Part shown: positions 37,595-46,942 of the stretch, in pieces
How positions within the stretch are numbered: position 1 is the stretch's first letter
Layout of the letters: every line of letters starts with the position of its first letter
Assembly (NCBI RefSeq): GCF_000182925.2
Contig: NC_026502.1
Coordinates: 3,162,001 to 3,226,000, forward strand
Direction of reading: 5' to 3'
DNA length: 64,000 nt
Origin: Neurospora crassa OR74A
Lineage: Eukaryota > Ascomycota > Sordariomycetes > Sordariales > Sordariaceae
Notes under the pieces: model-generated
Told to the model about the DNA's origin: nothing
The model's database searches: none
What the model saw: the letters and a program-made list of their open reading frames with translations, nothing else
Position numbers and translations under genes: made by a program

Positions 37595-40500
37595 ATGTTT
37601 AAAGATGTGGGCCGGAGAGTGTCGAAAGACTCGACTCACTCGACCCCTGCCGTCGAAGATGAGGATGACAACATATCTCTAGCTTCAACAGCGTCCGTGC
37701 AACACGACCCAGATGAGGAATTCGAGGTCGAGGATATCCTCCTCGAGGAACTAGACGATGATGGCAAACAAGTCTATCTAGTTAAGTGGGAACGCTACCC
37801 GCTAGAACAATGCACTTGGGAGCCCGAGGACAACCTGGGTGACGAACTTATAGAGATGTGGAGGGAGAAGCAACTGAGGCAGGAGGCCGGAGAGGAAGAG
37901 CCATTTGATGTGCGAGAGTTCCGTGCAGCCGTCAACAGGGCTAAAAAGGCGAAGACCGACCGTCATCGCCGTCGCAACGCGAAGCGGCGGAAACTGGGTC
38001 TTCCGCTGACCGAGCCCTTCGATAGCTCAAGCTCGGAATCAGACCTAGACATTGTCAAGGCCGAGTCCTCTGATGAATCCAGTGATGAAGCTTTGGAGCA
38101 AGAAGAACCCGTCTCCAAGGACGATCGGGAAGCATGCTCGGCTCAAGAGCGCGGTACACGCCCGCAATTAGAGCCAAAGCCCAAGCAAAAGATATTCAAA
38201 GGCATCGCTCAGCCTGTACCCAAATCGGCCAAGACTGCCGCCACTACACGAGAATCGACCCTTCTCGAGCCCAAACCTAAAGCCTCGTCAAAATCCAGTT
38301 CCAAAGCCCCTAACAGGCCTTCCCCGCCGCAACCGTCGTCCTCCAAGCCTCGACCTGAGCGGACTTTCGTATTGACAACTGGCTACCAAGGAACTGCGAG
38401 AAAGCCTGTGGATAAAGCACGACCTAGTACTCCAAACGGGTTGACTAGGCCACTGCCCCAATCAACCCGTGCCGCTCCTCCAATTGCGTCTCGACCTACG
38501 TCTGCTGGCGTCCGAAAGCCTCTGACTGCCAAAAGAACGGCCGTTAAGAAGATGGTCAGCGTCAACATCTTTTCAGCAGGCAAAGTTAGAAAACCCCGAC
38601 AGAAGTTGGAGAAGGCTATGTCAGACCCAACCAAAGATCCAAAGCAGTTTAAAATGCTTAGTCAACGCCGGTGGGCTGAGAAGAAGAGTAGGGATACAGA
38701 GGATCGTCCTCCCGATCTATCGACAGCAAATATTCAACTCTTCAACATCAGACAGATCCCAACCCAAAGAAAAACCTCACTAAGCACAACCACATCATCA
38801 AGCACGCCTGTTCTGGCCCCAGGTGGTCAAGTGACTAGGACACATGTCGAAATAGAAGCCGAGAACACAGCCGGGCTTGAGCTCAGCTCGGACGAACCGA
38901 CACCCGTGAACAGCCAGGAACTGTCTATTCGACCCAGAGATCCGCCCAGAAGGAAATCTGCTTTGACAAAATCAAAACCCGATGGAGGACTACCTAAGGA
39001 GCGCAAATCCGTCCGCTTCGTGCCTGGCCATGATGAGACCACAATTCCTCAGGAACGGGAACAGATGGATGTTGATGGGATGTTTGCCGAGCCTGTTAAT
39101 ACAACGCCAACTACGCCCACAAATTCGACGGCTCACAAGCGCATACCTAGTCCAGATCCGCCGCCTGCTACTGCTTCTGCCGGCGAGTCCGATGATGGGG
39201 TGCGAAGGGGAAATCTGAATAAAAGACTGCTGATCGCCGAGATCCCCCCTTTTGAGGTCACATTTCACGATGTGCCGCGAGATACCCATCAGTTGTGGGC
39301 TGTACATTTCGGCAACCAAAAGTCGCTAGAGATTCGGCTAAGTTGCTTCGCTGAAACAGCAGTGGCAAAATTGAAGCCTCCCTTGTTCCAAAAGTGCCTG
39401 GCCAAAGGGCCTATAACGTCCGAGAACAAAGAAGGTATAGAGAAGCTTGCACAGCAGCTTAAGGCGCGACTGCTCGGTCTTTACTACTCGGGTCGGCATT
39501 ACAACCTTCTCATTTATCCCGCCAAATGTGAGCAGTGGCAAACTGAATTGTTTGGCCAGGAGGTAGCAACTAGCTTGACTGCAGCGCTCTGTTATACTAT
39601 ATTCTCATCAGATATTGACTGTGGAACTATGCTCCCACCGCTCAGTCTTCCGCTACATTGGCCAGAAACGAATAGGAAGGCAGTGCCCACCAGGACGTGG
39701 CTGATGAGGAGACTGTACAATTTCGATTACAATCAGCTATTACCACGAAAGCCGGAGATTCCACAGATTCACAAGTTCTTTCTCGCTTTCCCCGAGTCAG
39801 GAACTGGAAAAGCTACCCGGTCAGTCGTCTTTCAATGGCTGCGCTCTTCCAATCCCGCCTGTCACATATACATCTCTAGTCAACCAGGCTCTTGGGATGC
39901 ATTCAGAGCCAGCGTAGCCGAGTCATCTGGTGTTGTCATCATCCACGAAACGTTGATGTGGAGTCTTCGCCGGTTTCCAAAGCTTTCCGAGTACCTGGTC
40001 AAGAAATACGACGAGTATTGGTGCTTTACGGAGCCAACCGAAGCATACCCCTTATATCCGTCAATTTCCTTGCCGGAAAGCGTCCCTCCGGGGATTAGTC
40101 AACTGACACGGATATTGCCATTCGGAACAGCAATCCTGCTCACACCCAGCTTTCTGGTATCCGAGCCTGAACACGCTCGTGAGTTTCTTGATTGGTTTCT
40201 CAGCCGCCAATCGAGTTCCACCTTTTACTATAGTCTGGTGACGGCCTCCAACATCCATGAATACCTTCAAGATTTGGCATTAGAATGCATCGATTCGCGC
40301 GAGAGGTGGTGGAACGCGGGACCGAGCCTTGGGATGACTCCTATTGAAACCCAGTTCGAGATCAACTTGCGAGGACATAGCCTTGATGAATGTGAATCTA
40401 GGCTTCAAGCCGGCATCATTGCTTCTGAACTTCACAGAATACGCACCAGAAAGCTCGACTCCTCCGGTGGAATGGAGGAGGACCACAGCCCGCTCATCTA

Positions 40501-41935
40501 TGCGGATCCGTCCATCGACCCAAATGACGAGCAAAGCCTAGTAAACTGGTTCGGCTGGTGGTCAACCCTGCGGGCTGATCAGTTCCGAAAGTTCCATGTT
40601 GTTGGATCGTGTACCAGTATTGGTTATCCAAACACCAAGAAGGGAATTCGGACGGTCCGCATTCCTAAATATCTTAAAACAACAATCAATGACCCAGACG
40701 CGGTAGCAGAGGTTGTGCAGGACGAAGCATCGCAAAATCTCCAGGTACCAGCACACGAACTGCCTCCCAGCAAGCCACCAAGTGCGGCGCGTAGTTTGGA
40801 GTTGACTGGCCCCTTCAGAAGTGATATACCGGGCTTAAGCAATGACCGTGGAGCAAGTCTCCAAACTTTCCTCTTCAGTAACTTTGCTGATCCCATTCCG
40901 GGGTCCAAAATGCGGTTTTACGGATTCCCTGTGACGTGGGCTGATCCGGAGATGGCGAGATCCTACGGCGATTTGGGTCTTAGGCCCAACAAGAAGATCG
41001 ACGAGTGGTTCAGTTATGTATTCTCATTCGGCAGACACTTACACACTTACATGGGCCTGTTTTATACCATCTCCGAGGAGTGGGATCCCCAGAAGCCTCC
41101 ACAAAACCCGAATCCTAGGTGGCATCCTTGGCTTGCAATTTACAGGCCTGTCAACGCCGATATCTTCCCCTACCGACGGTGCGAAGTTATCATATGGGAC
41201 CCTCTTGCAAGGAATCGGTTTCCAGGCTCACAGGCACCGTTAGAAAGCGAGCTCACTTATATGCAACGGCGTGTCATTCAGTATGTCCGTGAGCACTGCG
41301 GAAATAAGAATAAGGGTACGTACCTCGACCAGGTTTGGCTCGGCGGGTTCAACTGCCCCAGTGAATGCGAATCTCCTTATCCGCTCGACATGACGTTGAA
41401 ATTCGCCAGAACAGTGATGCAAGATATTAGAGAACATCTTCCACCAGAGGAGCAGCGGTTGCCGGAAAAGGGCTTCAGGAAAGTTTTAAAGGAGCACCCG
41501 CCGGCGCTAGATACGATGAATGGCGGAGGTCTAGATAGCGACGACGACGTTCTCATGGATGTCGATAGCAACGCTGGCTGGGAAGACGAAGACGAAGATG
41601 TGCGCATCATCTTCCATCCACCTCGAGGCACCAAGCTCTCCCCTGGTTCCCGCTCAAAGTGCACCAACAGGCTCTACGAGGAGGCACGTCTCGCCAGGGC
41701 CAGGTCCTCTTCGGACCATATGGAGTTCAAGTTCGTCCCAACGCTCAAGTGGTACGAGGATCAGGTTGCGGAGGGGCGTGGCTTTGAACACATTAACATC
41801 CAGTCGTGGCAAGACATCTTCAACATCTTCCAAGTAGGAAAGGCGAAGGGTAGCAAGGTGACGACAGCGGCGATCGTGGCGAAGGCTCCGGTGACGCGTG
41901 GAGACAGAGAAGGAGATGTTCAGATGACCGGCTAA
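37595..41935 (+). CDS. large chromodomain protein
   Basis: 1446-aa single-exon protein. Start chosen at ATG 37595 (MFKDVGRRVSK, context CAACATG); the open frame before it has no ATG. The chromodomain is at about residues 43-90 (EEFEVEDILLEEL, YLVKWERYPLEQCTWEPEDN). The likely methyl-lysine cage is Phe43, Trp65 and Tyr68, matching the HP1 positions, so binding of methylated histone H3 is inferred. A basic RHRRRNAKRRK patch and an acidic/serine patch follow, then about 400 residues of P/S/K-rich disordered linker. From about 550 the protein is folded: FEVTFHDVPRDTHQLWAVHF, then ILPFGTAILLTPSFLV. A C-terminal region (about 1090-1370) is rich in W, Y and P (FYGFPVTWADPEMARSYG, RRCEVIIWDPLARNRFPG). 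An N-terminal chromodomain with a large structured C-terminal part recalls fungal heterochromatin proteins such as Chp1, but I cannot assign the family. Confidence 0.85.
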   Translation: MFKDVGRRVSKDSTHSTPAVEDEDDNISLASTASVQHDPDEEFEVEDILLEELDDDGKQVYLVKWERYPLEQCTWEPEDNLGDELIEMWREKQLRQEAGEEEPFDVREFRAAVNRAKKAKTDRHRRRNAKRRKLGLPLTEPFDSSSSESDLDIVKAESSDESSDEALEQEEPVSKDDREACSAQERGTRPQLEPKPKQKIFKGIAQPVPKSAKTAATTRESTLLEPKPKASSKSSSKAPNRPSPPQPSSSKPRPERTFVLTTGYQGTARKPVDKARPSTPNGLTRPLPQSTRAAPPIASRPTSAGVRKPLTAKRTAVKKMVSVNIFSAGKVRKPRQKLEKAMSDPTKDPKQFKMLSQRRWAEKKSRDTEDRPPDLSTANIQLFNIRQIPTQRKTSLSTTTSSSTPVLAPGGQVTRTHVEIEAENTAGLELSSDEPTPVNSQELSIRPRDPPRRKSALTKSKPDGGLPKERKSVRFVPGHDETTIPQEREQMDVDGMFAEPVNTTPTTPTNSTAHKRIPSPDPPPATASAGESDDGVRRGNLNKRLLIAEIPPFEVTFHDVPRDTHQLWAVHFGNQKSLEIRLSCFAETAVAKLKPPLFQKCLAKGPITSENKEGIEKLAQQLKARLLGLYYSGRHYNLLIYPAKCEQWQTELFGQEVATSLTAALCYTIFSSDIDCGTMLPPLSLPLHWPETNRKAVPTRTWLMRRLYNFDYNQLLPRKPEIPQIHKFFLAFPESGTGKATRSVVFQWLRSSNPACHIYISSQPGSWDAFRASVAESSGVVIIHETLMWSLRRFPKLSEYLVKKYDEYWCFTEPTEAYPLYPSISLPESVPPGISQLTRILPFGTAILLTPSFLVSEPEHAREFLDWFLSRQSSSTFYYSLVTASNIHEYLQDLALECIDSRERWWNAGPSLGMTPIETQFEINLRGHSLDECESRLQAGIIASELHRIRTRKLDSSGGMEEDHSPLIYADPSIDPNDEQSLVNWFGWWSTLRADQFRKFHVVGSCTSIGYPNTKKGIRTVRIPKYLKTTINDPDAVAEVVQDEASQNLQVPAHELPPSKPPSAARSLELTGPFRSDIPGLSNDRGASLQTFLFSNFADPIPGSKMRFYGFPVTWADPEMARSYGDLGLRPNKKIDEWFSYVFSFGRHLHTYMGLFYTISEEWDPQKPPQNPNPRWHPWLAIYRPVNADIFPYRRCEVIIWDPLARNRFPGSQAPLESELTYMQRRVIQYVREHCGNKNKGTYLDQVWLGGFNCPSECESPYPLDMTLKFARTVMQDIREHLPPEEQRLPEKGFRKVLKEHPPALDTMNGGGLDSDDDVLMDVDSNAGWEDEDEDVRIIFHPPRGTKLSPGSRSKCTNRLYEEARLARARSSSDHMEFKFVPTLKWYEDQVAEGRGFEHINIQSWQDIFNIFQVGKAKGSKVTTAAIVAKAPVTRGDREGDVQMTG

Positions 41936-42623
41936 GGAAGCGGCAAGTCGGAGACGTCAACTACTACGAGTACGTCCAACAAAAAGTCGCAGCTGGTCGT
42001 ACACAAAGGTGTAAGATTTATCCGCCCTAGGTGCCCGCATCGAGTTACGCCTTGGCATCTATCAAAAGAGAGCAAGATACAAGCAGTTCCCAAGGGCGAA
42101 GAGCGGCAGCGGGAGGGTGGTGGTGGATGTATGGCCGCAAGAGCAGGCGTTTCAAAAGCAAGGGCGGCTGGGGCGAGAGTCACGTTACAATCGTTAACAA
42201 AGTCCAACTTGAACGTTTCCTCCGTATAATGAACATTTCTACGATGAGCTTGGTTCTGGGCAATGGGTGGAGGATAGAGGTGGTGTTTTTGTATGCTTGA
42301 GTCGATGGAACTTGTCAAAGTTACAGGAGAAGAATGGTCAGAATTCGTGTACACAAATCATAAATATAGTTCGTTGTATGGGGACGTTGTATGGGGAGGC
42401 GTTCAGGACCACGAGTGTCCAATATGTAATTCCCTTGTTTCAGACACTTCAACACCAGCAGCCAGTCGATGTATATATAGTTGCCATACAACTCGGTACC
42501 CGCCCAATTCTACTCCCTTCAACTTTCACAACGCATGGATTTATAACCAACTCTTTTCTTCACGCAAGACATCGTATCCCTCTGTCACCCCCTTGCCAGT
42601 CACACGCCCAACATCACTGCCCC
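41936..42623. other. convergent intergenic region
   Basis: Between the 3' ends of the chromodomain gene and the DJ-1/PfpI-like gene. No gene supported. Confidence 0.6.
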
Positions 42624-43712
42624 CTAATTCTGCGGCGGAACACCAAACCGTTCAGCAAACGGATCATATCTCCAATCCATCACCGGCTCATGTTCTATCG
42701 CCCCAGCAATCAAATTTGCCATGTCCACTCCGTCCGGGTACATCTGCCTGACGAACTCGAAGGTCAAGTCCAAGCCCGCCGTGACTCCTGACGAAGTCCA
42801 GATGTTACCATCAACCACCCATCGAGCCGGCGAGACCCTGTTTCATGACACTGTTAGCAAGAAGCTTCTCTTTTCAAAAGCCCCAATACGCCCAATCGAA
42901 CCTAAGAAGAAAGAGGAACAGGTAACAAGGAAGTAACATAGAAAGAAAGAGAAAAGATATGGGAAAACATACCACTTAACCTTCTCTCCCAAAGCCGTCA
43001 CCTCACCCCAAACCATCTTATTCGTAGTCGCCCTCCGCCCATCCAGCACGCCCGCCCTCGCCGCCACCGCAGCACCAATACACACCGTCACCAAGTACTT
43101 ATCCTTCCCCCCCTTTGTGCCTCCAATCCCAAACTCCCCCACCATCCTCCTCAAAAAGTCCAGCTCCCGACCTTTTCCTTCCAAATCAGGACTGTACACC
43201 CCCTCGCCGCCGGGTACCATCAAGACATCCACGCTCTCCAGCACCTCGCGCATCTCTTCCCACTGCTGGTCTGTGGTGGGGATCGGATGGGTGGGGTTGA
43301 AGGTTGGGTAGAAACTGCTGTTCAGAGGGTTGTTGATGGGCGACGATGCTAGACTCGGGGTAGTGAGGACGGGTGCGAGACCGGAGGAGTATGGGGCTTG
43401 GAGGGAAAAGATGAGGAGACGTATGGGGTGGAAGTGGCCGACGAATTGAAGGATTTCGATGGGTCCGTAGGCGTCGAGGATCTCGAAGGTGGGGAAGAGC
43501 AGGAGGGCGTAGGTTTTGGGGGTTGGGTAGGTGGTTGAGTTGCTGTTGGTGTTGTTGGCGGGGGTTGGGAAGGGGTTGGTGGGCTTCTTTGGGTTGGGTT
43601 TGGGTAGGGATTTGAGGAGTTCGAGGTTGGATTTGTGGTGGGGGAGGATGGCGGCGGTGGTGAGGTGGAGGTGGAGGAGGGTGAGGATGGTGGTAAGGGT
43701 CGAGAGGCGCAT
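42624..43712 (-). CDS. DJ-1/PfpI (ThiJ)-family protein with signal peptide
   Basis: Two exons, complement(join(42624..42837,42973..43712)), 317 aa, 135-nt intron. The ATG at 43712 gives MRLSTLTTILTLLHLHLTTA, a plausible secretion signal; an upstream in-frame ATG (43877) would add 55 low-complexity residues and bury it. Family marks: FPTFEILDAYGPIEIL near residue 74, VDVLMVPGGEG, and the nucleophile elbow VCIGAAVAARAGVLDGRRATTN with Cys211. Exon 2 has the typical WTSSGVTAGLDL. Such proteins include isonitrile hydratase-like hydro-lyases, amidases and glyoxalase-like members. The exact reaction cannot be read from sequence, and a secreted location is unusual for the family. Poly-T/N and (GTTGTC)n DNA at 43735-43775 lies in its leader. 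Confidence 0.85.
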
Positions 43713-45855
43713 CTTGGCGGTTGGAAAATTGTTTGTTGATGTTGTCGTTGTCGTTGTCGTTGTCGTTGGTGTTTGGGGTAATGGGATGGGTGATGGCTGT
43801 TGTTGGCTTCTTGGAGCAGGAGATGGGAGTGAGTGAGTGATGCTTATATGTCTTTTCTTGTTCTCGACAATCTCCACGCAAAACTGGAGGGCAGCTTGTA
43901 TTCACCGGCTTCCATGTTCATTAGTAGACCAGCTGGATAGGAGGGATTCTACGTTCGGTAGACTGAATCTTCCCAAGGAGCCACCGAGCTGCCACCATCT
44001 TCATGCATGTCAGTTCCTTCCAGCAAACGATTCGTCATGCATAGTCTTACTACCAGCTCAAATCTCCTCATGAGGTCTCGCCTCCACACAGCAGCATACC
44101 TATCACGGTGGGTACCAGGCGACGAGACTTGGTGTTCATCTTTAGAAAGTATTGACATGTGATGTTTGAGCAAGTATGTGATCCGAAGCGAGGACTACGG
44201 ACTTGTTAATTGTACAAATAAGATGCCCCGGTTCCCCGGGAGTAAATTGTCACCCATATGAAGTTGTCCCAAGCTCCGATGCTCAACGGAATTAGAGCTT
44301 GTCAGGCCGGCCCAAGCTCCGATGCTTAACGGGAGTATAACATGTCTTAACATCCGATGCTCAGCGGGACTAGAGTTTCCAGCTGCCGCAAATTGTGGGA
44401 TGTGAGCTTGTCCCCCGGGGCACCGAAACAGCGGGAGAAGATAGATTTCGTTTGTGTAACCTTTGACGCTGATATGTCACAATGCTTTATAAGCTCAAGA
44501 CCACACTTCCCAAGATTGATTATCCAGAAGAAGCAGGATACAGAGACGGAGCGACATGTAAAATAGTAGCTCGCCATTAGACATAGACCTTGATCCGCTT
44601 ACACTGGTACGCAAGTCCAAGACGCTGGTAAACATGTCTCATAAGTGCTCAGTTTATAGCCGGGACGCTAGAGAATGTTATGCGGGAAGCCGTCAGACAT
44701 ACCTTGACTGGAATCGATGCTCTGGCTCTTGGTGTTGTGATTTTGACCCAAGCTTTCTGCCCTCGATTTGACAGTCTTTGATAATGACGGCGGCGTCGTA
44801 TATCATGGGGATGTGGTGTGTGTCAAGGCTATCAGGAGGAAAAGCTGCCGCCCACCAAAACCGCCTGCCAAGATTGTCGGGATGAAGGCTATACCCGTCG
44901 CCTCGCTCGCAAGAATAGCTTCATCTGATGACCCTTCCATCACATCTTCCACCCTTTCAGGTTGGCACACCAGCCATTACCAATTGACTAATCTACCGCC
45001 CTATGTCCGTCCATCCTATTCCAGGTTTACAACTTCCTTTCAGTAACGATGAGCCCGTTTCTTGGTTCAGGTTGTTTGAAGGTTTGGATTGGAGAGTTTT
45101 AGGGTGGTGAACGGTGAACCGCTGGGAGAGAGTACCAACACGTTCCGAACCGGCCGAACTTTGTAAAAGCAGGCCTGGTGGAAGTGTTACATATACCTGG
45201 GTGGTGGACGGCTCATCGCACCGGACCGACTGAATATACCTTTTCTTGCGTTTCTTTGTGTTTGTTCCGGATGTCGACTTCATGTAAGGTCCTTCTTCCT
45301 TCGTCTCTGCGTGTTCACGAGAAAAGCATCAGCAAATAACAAATGTCGAGTGGTGTTGAGACATGCAGTGGTCCATGGTCACAACAGTGCACGAGCCGCT
45401 ACTTATCATACACGGCCCACCCAGCGGGGACCTCAGCACCTTCTAGATCCACTATCGGCTGACCGCCTAAAAGTTGACAACATCGCAGCCTAGACATACC
45501 TAGGTAAGCTAGGTGCTGCTGCTCCTCGCTGTTCGGCGCATTGCTACCTCTAGCCGTACGTCATTTTGACTTTTTGGTTTTGTTTCTCCGTCTACAATCT
45601 CTCACCTGATCCTCCAACAACCATACTTCCTTTCATGTTTCCAAAGTCGAACAGTCTTAATTGATACCAACCTCCTATTACCGTACCTACCTCTACTGGA
45701 AAATAACACGGCGGATCGTTAATCACCGGCTCTGTTCCCACCAAGCATCGACGAACTCCAAAACACCAACCTAGACACATACCTACTGCCTACCATCACA
45801 TCCCGCGACATCCGAACCACCACCACCACCACCACCACCACCAGTCAAGAAAGAC
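43713..45855. other. intergenic region with tandem repeats
   Basis: 2.1 kb between divergent genes. It contains the (GTTGTC)n stretch, a degenerate tandem array at 44222-44375, a perfect TACCTAGGTA palindrome at 45497-45506, and an (ACC)9 run at 45816-45842 just before the next start codon. Confidence 0.6.
44222..44375. repeat. degenerate tandem array, about 40-bp unit, three to four copies
   Basis: Core CCGATGCT(C/T)A(A/G)CGG is seen at 44275, 44319 and 44353. Longer similarity (CCCAAGCTCCGATGC) links the first two, and (C/A)GGGAGTA..A at 44237-44246 looks like a further copy. Similar GCCCCGG pieces occur in opposite orientation at 44225 and near 44415. Confidence 0.6.
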
Positions 45856-46071
45856 ATGGCCCGCAACTACTTCTCCCCCTACGCCCCCCGTCGGCGCTCC
45901 AACCGCATGGTTCTCATCTGGGTCACCCTCTTCTTCTCCATCATCTTCTTCATGTGGTGGATACAAACTCGTCACCACGACGCCGCACGCGCCTACGCAG
46001 ACTTGCTTGTCCGGGGCCCGAGGATGGAAGGGGATAACGCGAGGGGTGGGAGGATCTTGGAGGATGCGTAA
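45856..46071 (+). CDS. small single-pass membrane protein
   Basis: 71-aa frame from ATG 45856 (context AGACATGGC) to TAA. It has a basic N-terminal part (MARNYFSPYAPRRRSNR), one hydrophobic helix (MVLIWVTLFFSIIFFMWWI, residues about 18-36) and a charged tail. Positive charges before the helix suggest the N terminus is cytosolic or matrix-side. An (ACC)9 run ends 13 bases upstream, and a poly-A/poly-G run starts 4 bases after the stop. C-ending codons and a good start context support translation. Family not recognised. Confidence 0.55.
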   Translation: MARNYFSPYAPRRRSNRMVLIWVTLFFSIIFFMWWIQTRHHDAARAYADLLVRGPRMEGDNARGGRILEDA

Positions 46072-46075
46072 ATGG

Positions 46076-46107
46076 AAAAAAAAAAAAAAAGGGGGGGGGG
46101 GGGGGGG
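46076..46107. repeat. A15-G17 compound homopolymer
   Basis: Fifteen A followed directly by seventeen G in the 3' region of the small membrane-protein gene; highly length-variable in practice and G-quadruplex-prone. Confidence 0.85.
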
Positions 46108-46942
46108 CTCACACATTTGTTGTCAGTGGCCATCACCTTGGCCGGAGAGCGAGAGGAATCCTGTTATCTGGATGAGGAAAAGGTTGGGATGGGATGGATG
46201 GGGTAGCAAGGTTTGAGCACGGAAAAAAGGGCGGTGGTGATGGTGGAGTTGGAAGGGTAAGAGAGAGCTTCGTCGCAGGACCTCAGAGACCTCACTCAGC
46301 AAGCGGAGAGGGGATGACGACCAAGATACCCACGATATCAACATAGCAAGAAAAGCCGGAAAACGAGAGAGACGACTTCTGGTGGTTTGAAGAACAATTT
46401 CTAGAGGAGGAGTTGGTGGGCGAAGCACCCAATTTCTTGGCCAGGGGTCATGGCCATAAAAGAACGCATTTGGCTCTGGCGACGAACGGAGGAGGCATTG
46501 CGGACTACTGTGTATGAGATGCGTATACCTAGAGATACAACAGGAAAATAATGTTTTATTTTGGGCTTGACAACCCAGCCATCATTTGCTGTCTCACTTC
46601 CGTGCCGGTTTAAGCAGTGACTTACGGTTTTCCTTTGATCGGACATTCCAGTGACCTTCACAACCAGTGGCCATGCTTCTGCCATGGGCAGCATGTTTAC
46701 AAGTGCATCTTTTCACGGCAAACGGTAACTCGGCCGGATCACGACTCGACGGAACGATCTACGTCTTACCTGTGCACGACGCTAGGGGGCTCGTCCCGTG
46801 TCAGCGAGTCCAATGAACTTGAAGGTAGATGATAGAATAAAAAGGGTTGTATGCACCTTGTTTCGTATAGTATAATCCAAACCACCATCTCTCGACGCTA
46901 CGAATCCCAGTCGTACGTGATATCAAGCTTCCACGTCGTCCC
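46108..46942. other. intergenic region
   Basis: Convergent 3' regions of the small membrane-protein gene and snu66. No gene supported. Confidence 0.6.

Noticed and set aside
39786-39830. ESGTGKAT in the chromodomain protein as a Walker A ATP site
   Set aside because: The first glycine of GxxxxGK[ST] is missing and no Walker B or helicase motifs follow.
43186-43905. 239-codon H/P-rich minus-strand frame
   Set aside because: An alternative frame of the DJ-1/PfpI exon; the other frame has the conserved family motifs and intron.
44222-44425. Dispersed 5S rRNA gene, which Neurospora has in many places
   Set aside because: The sequence lacks the 5S internal control region and fold; it is a repeat array instead.
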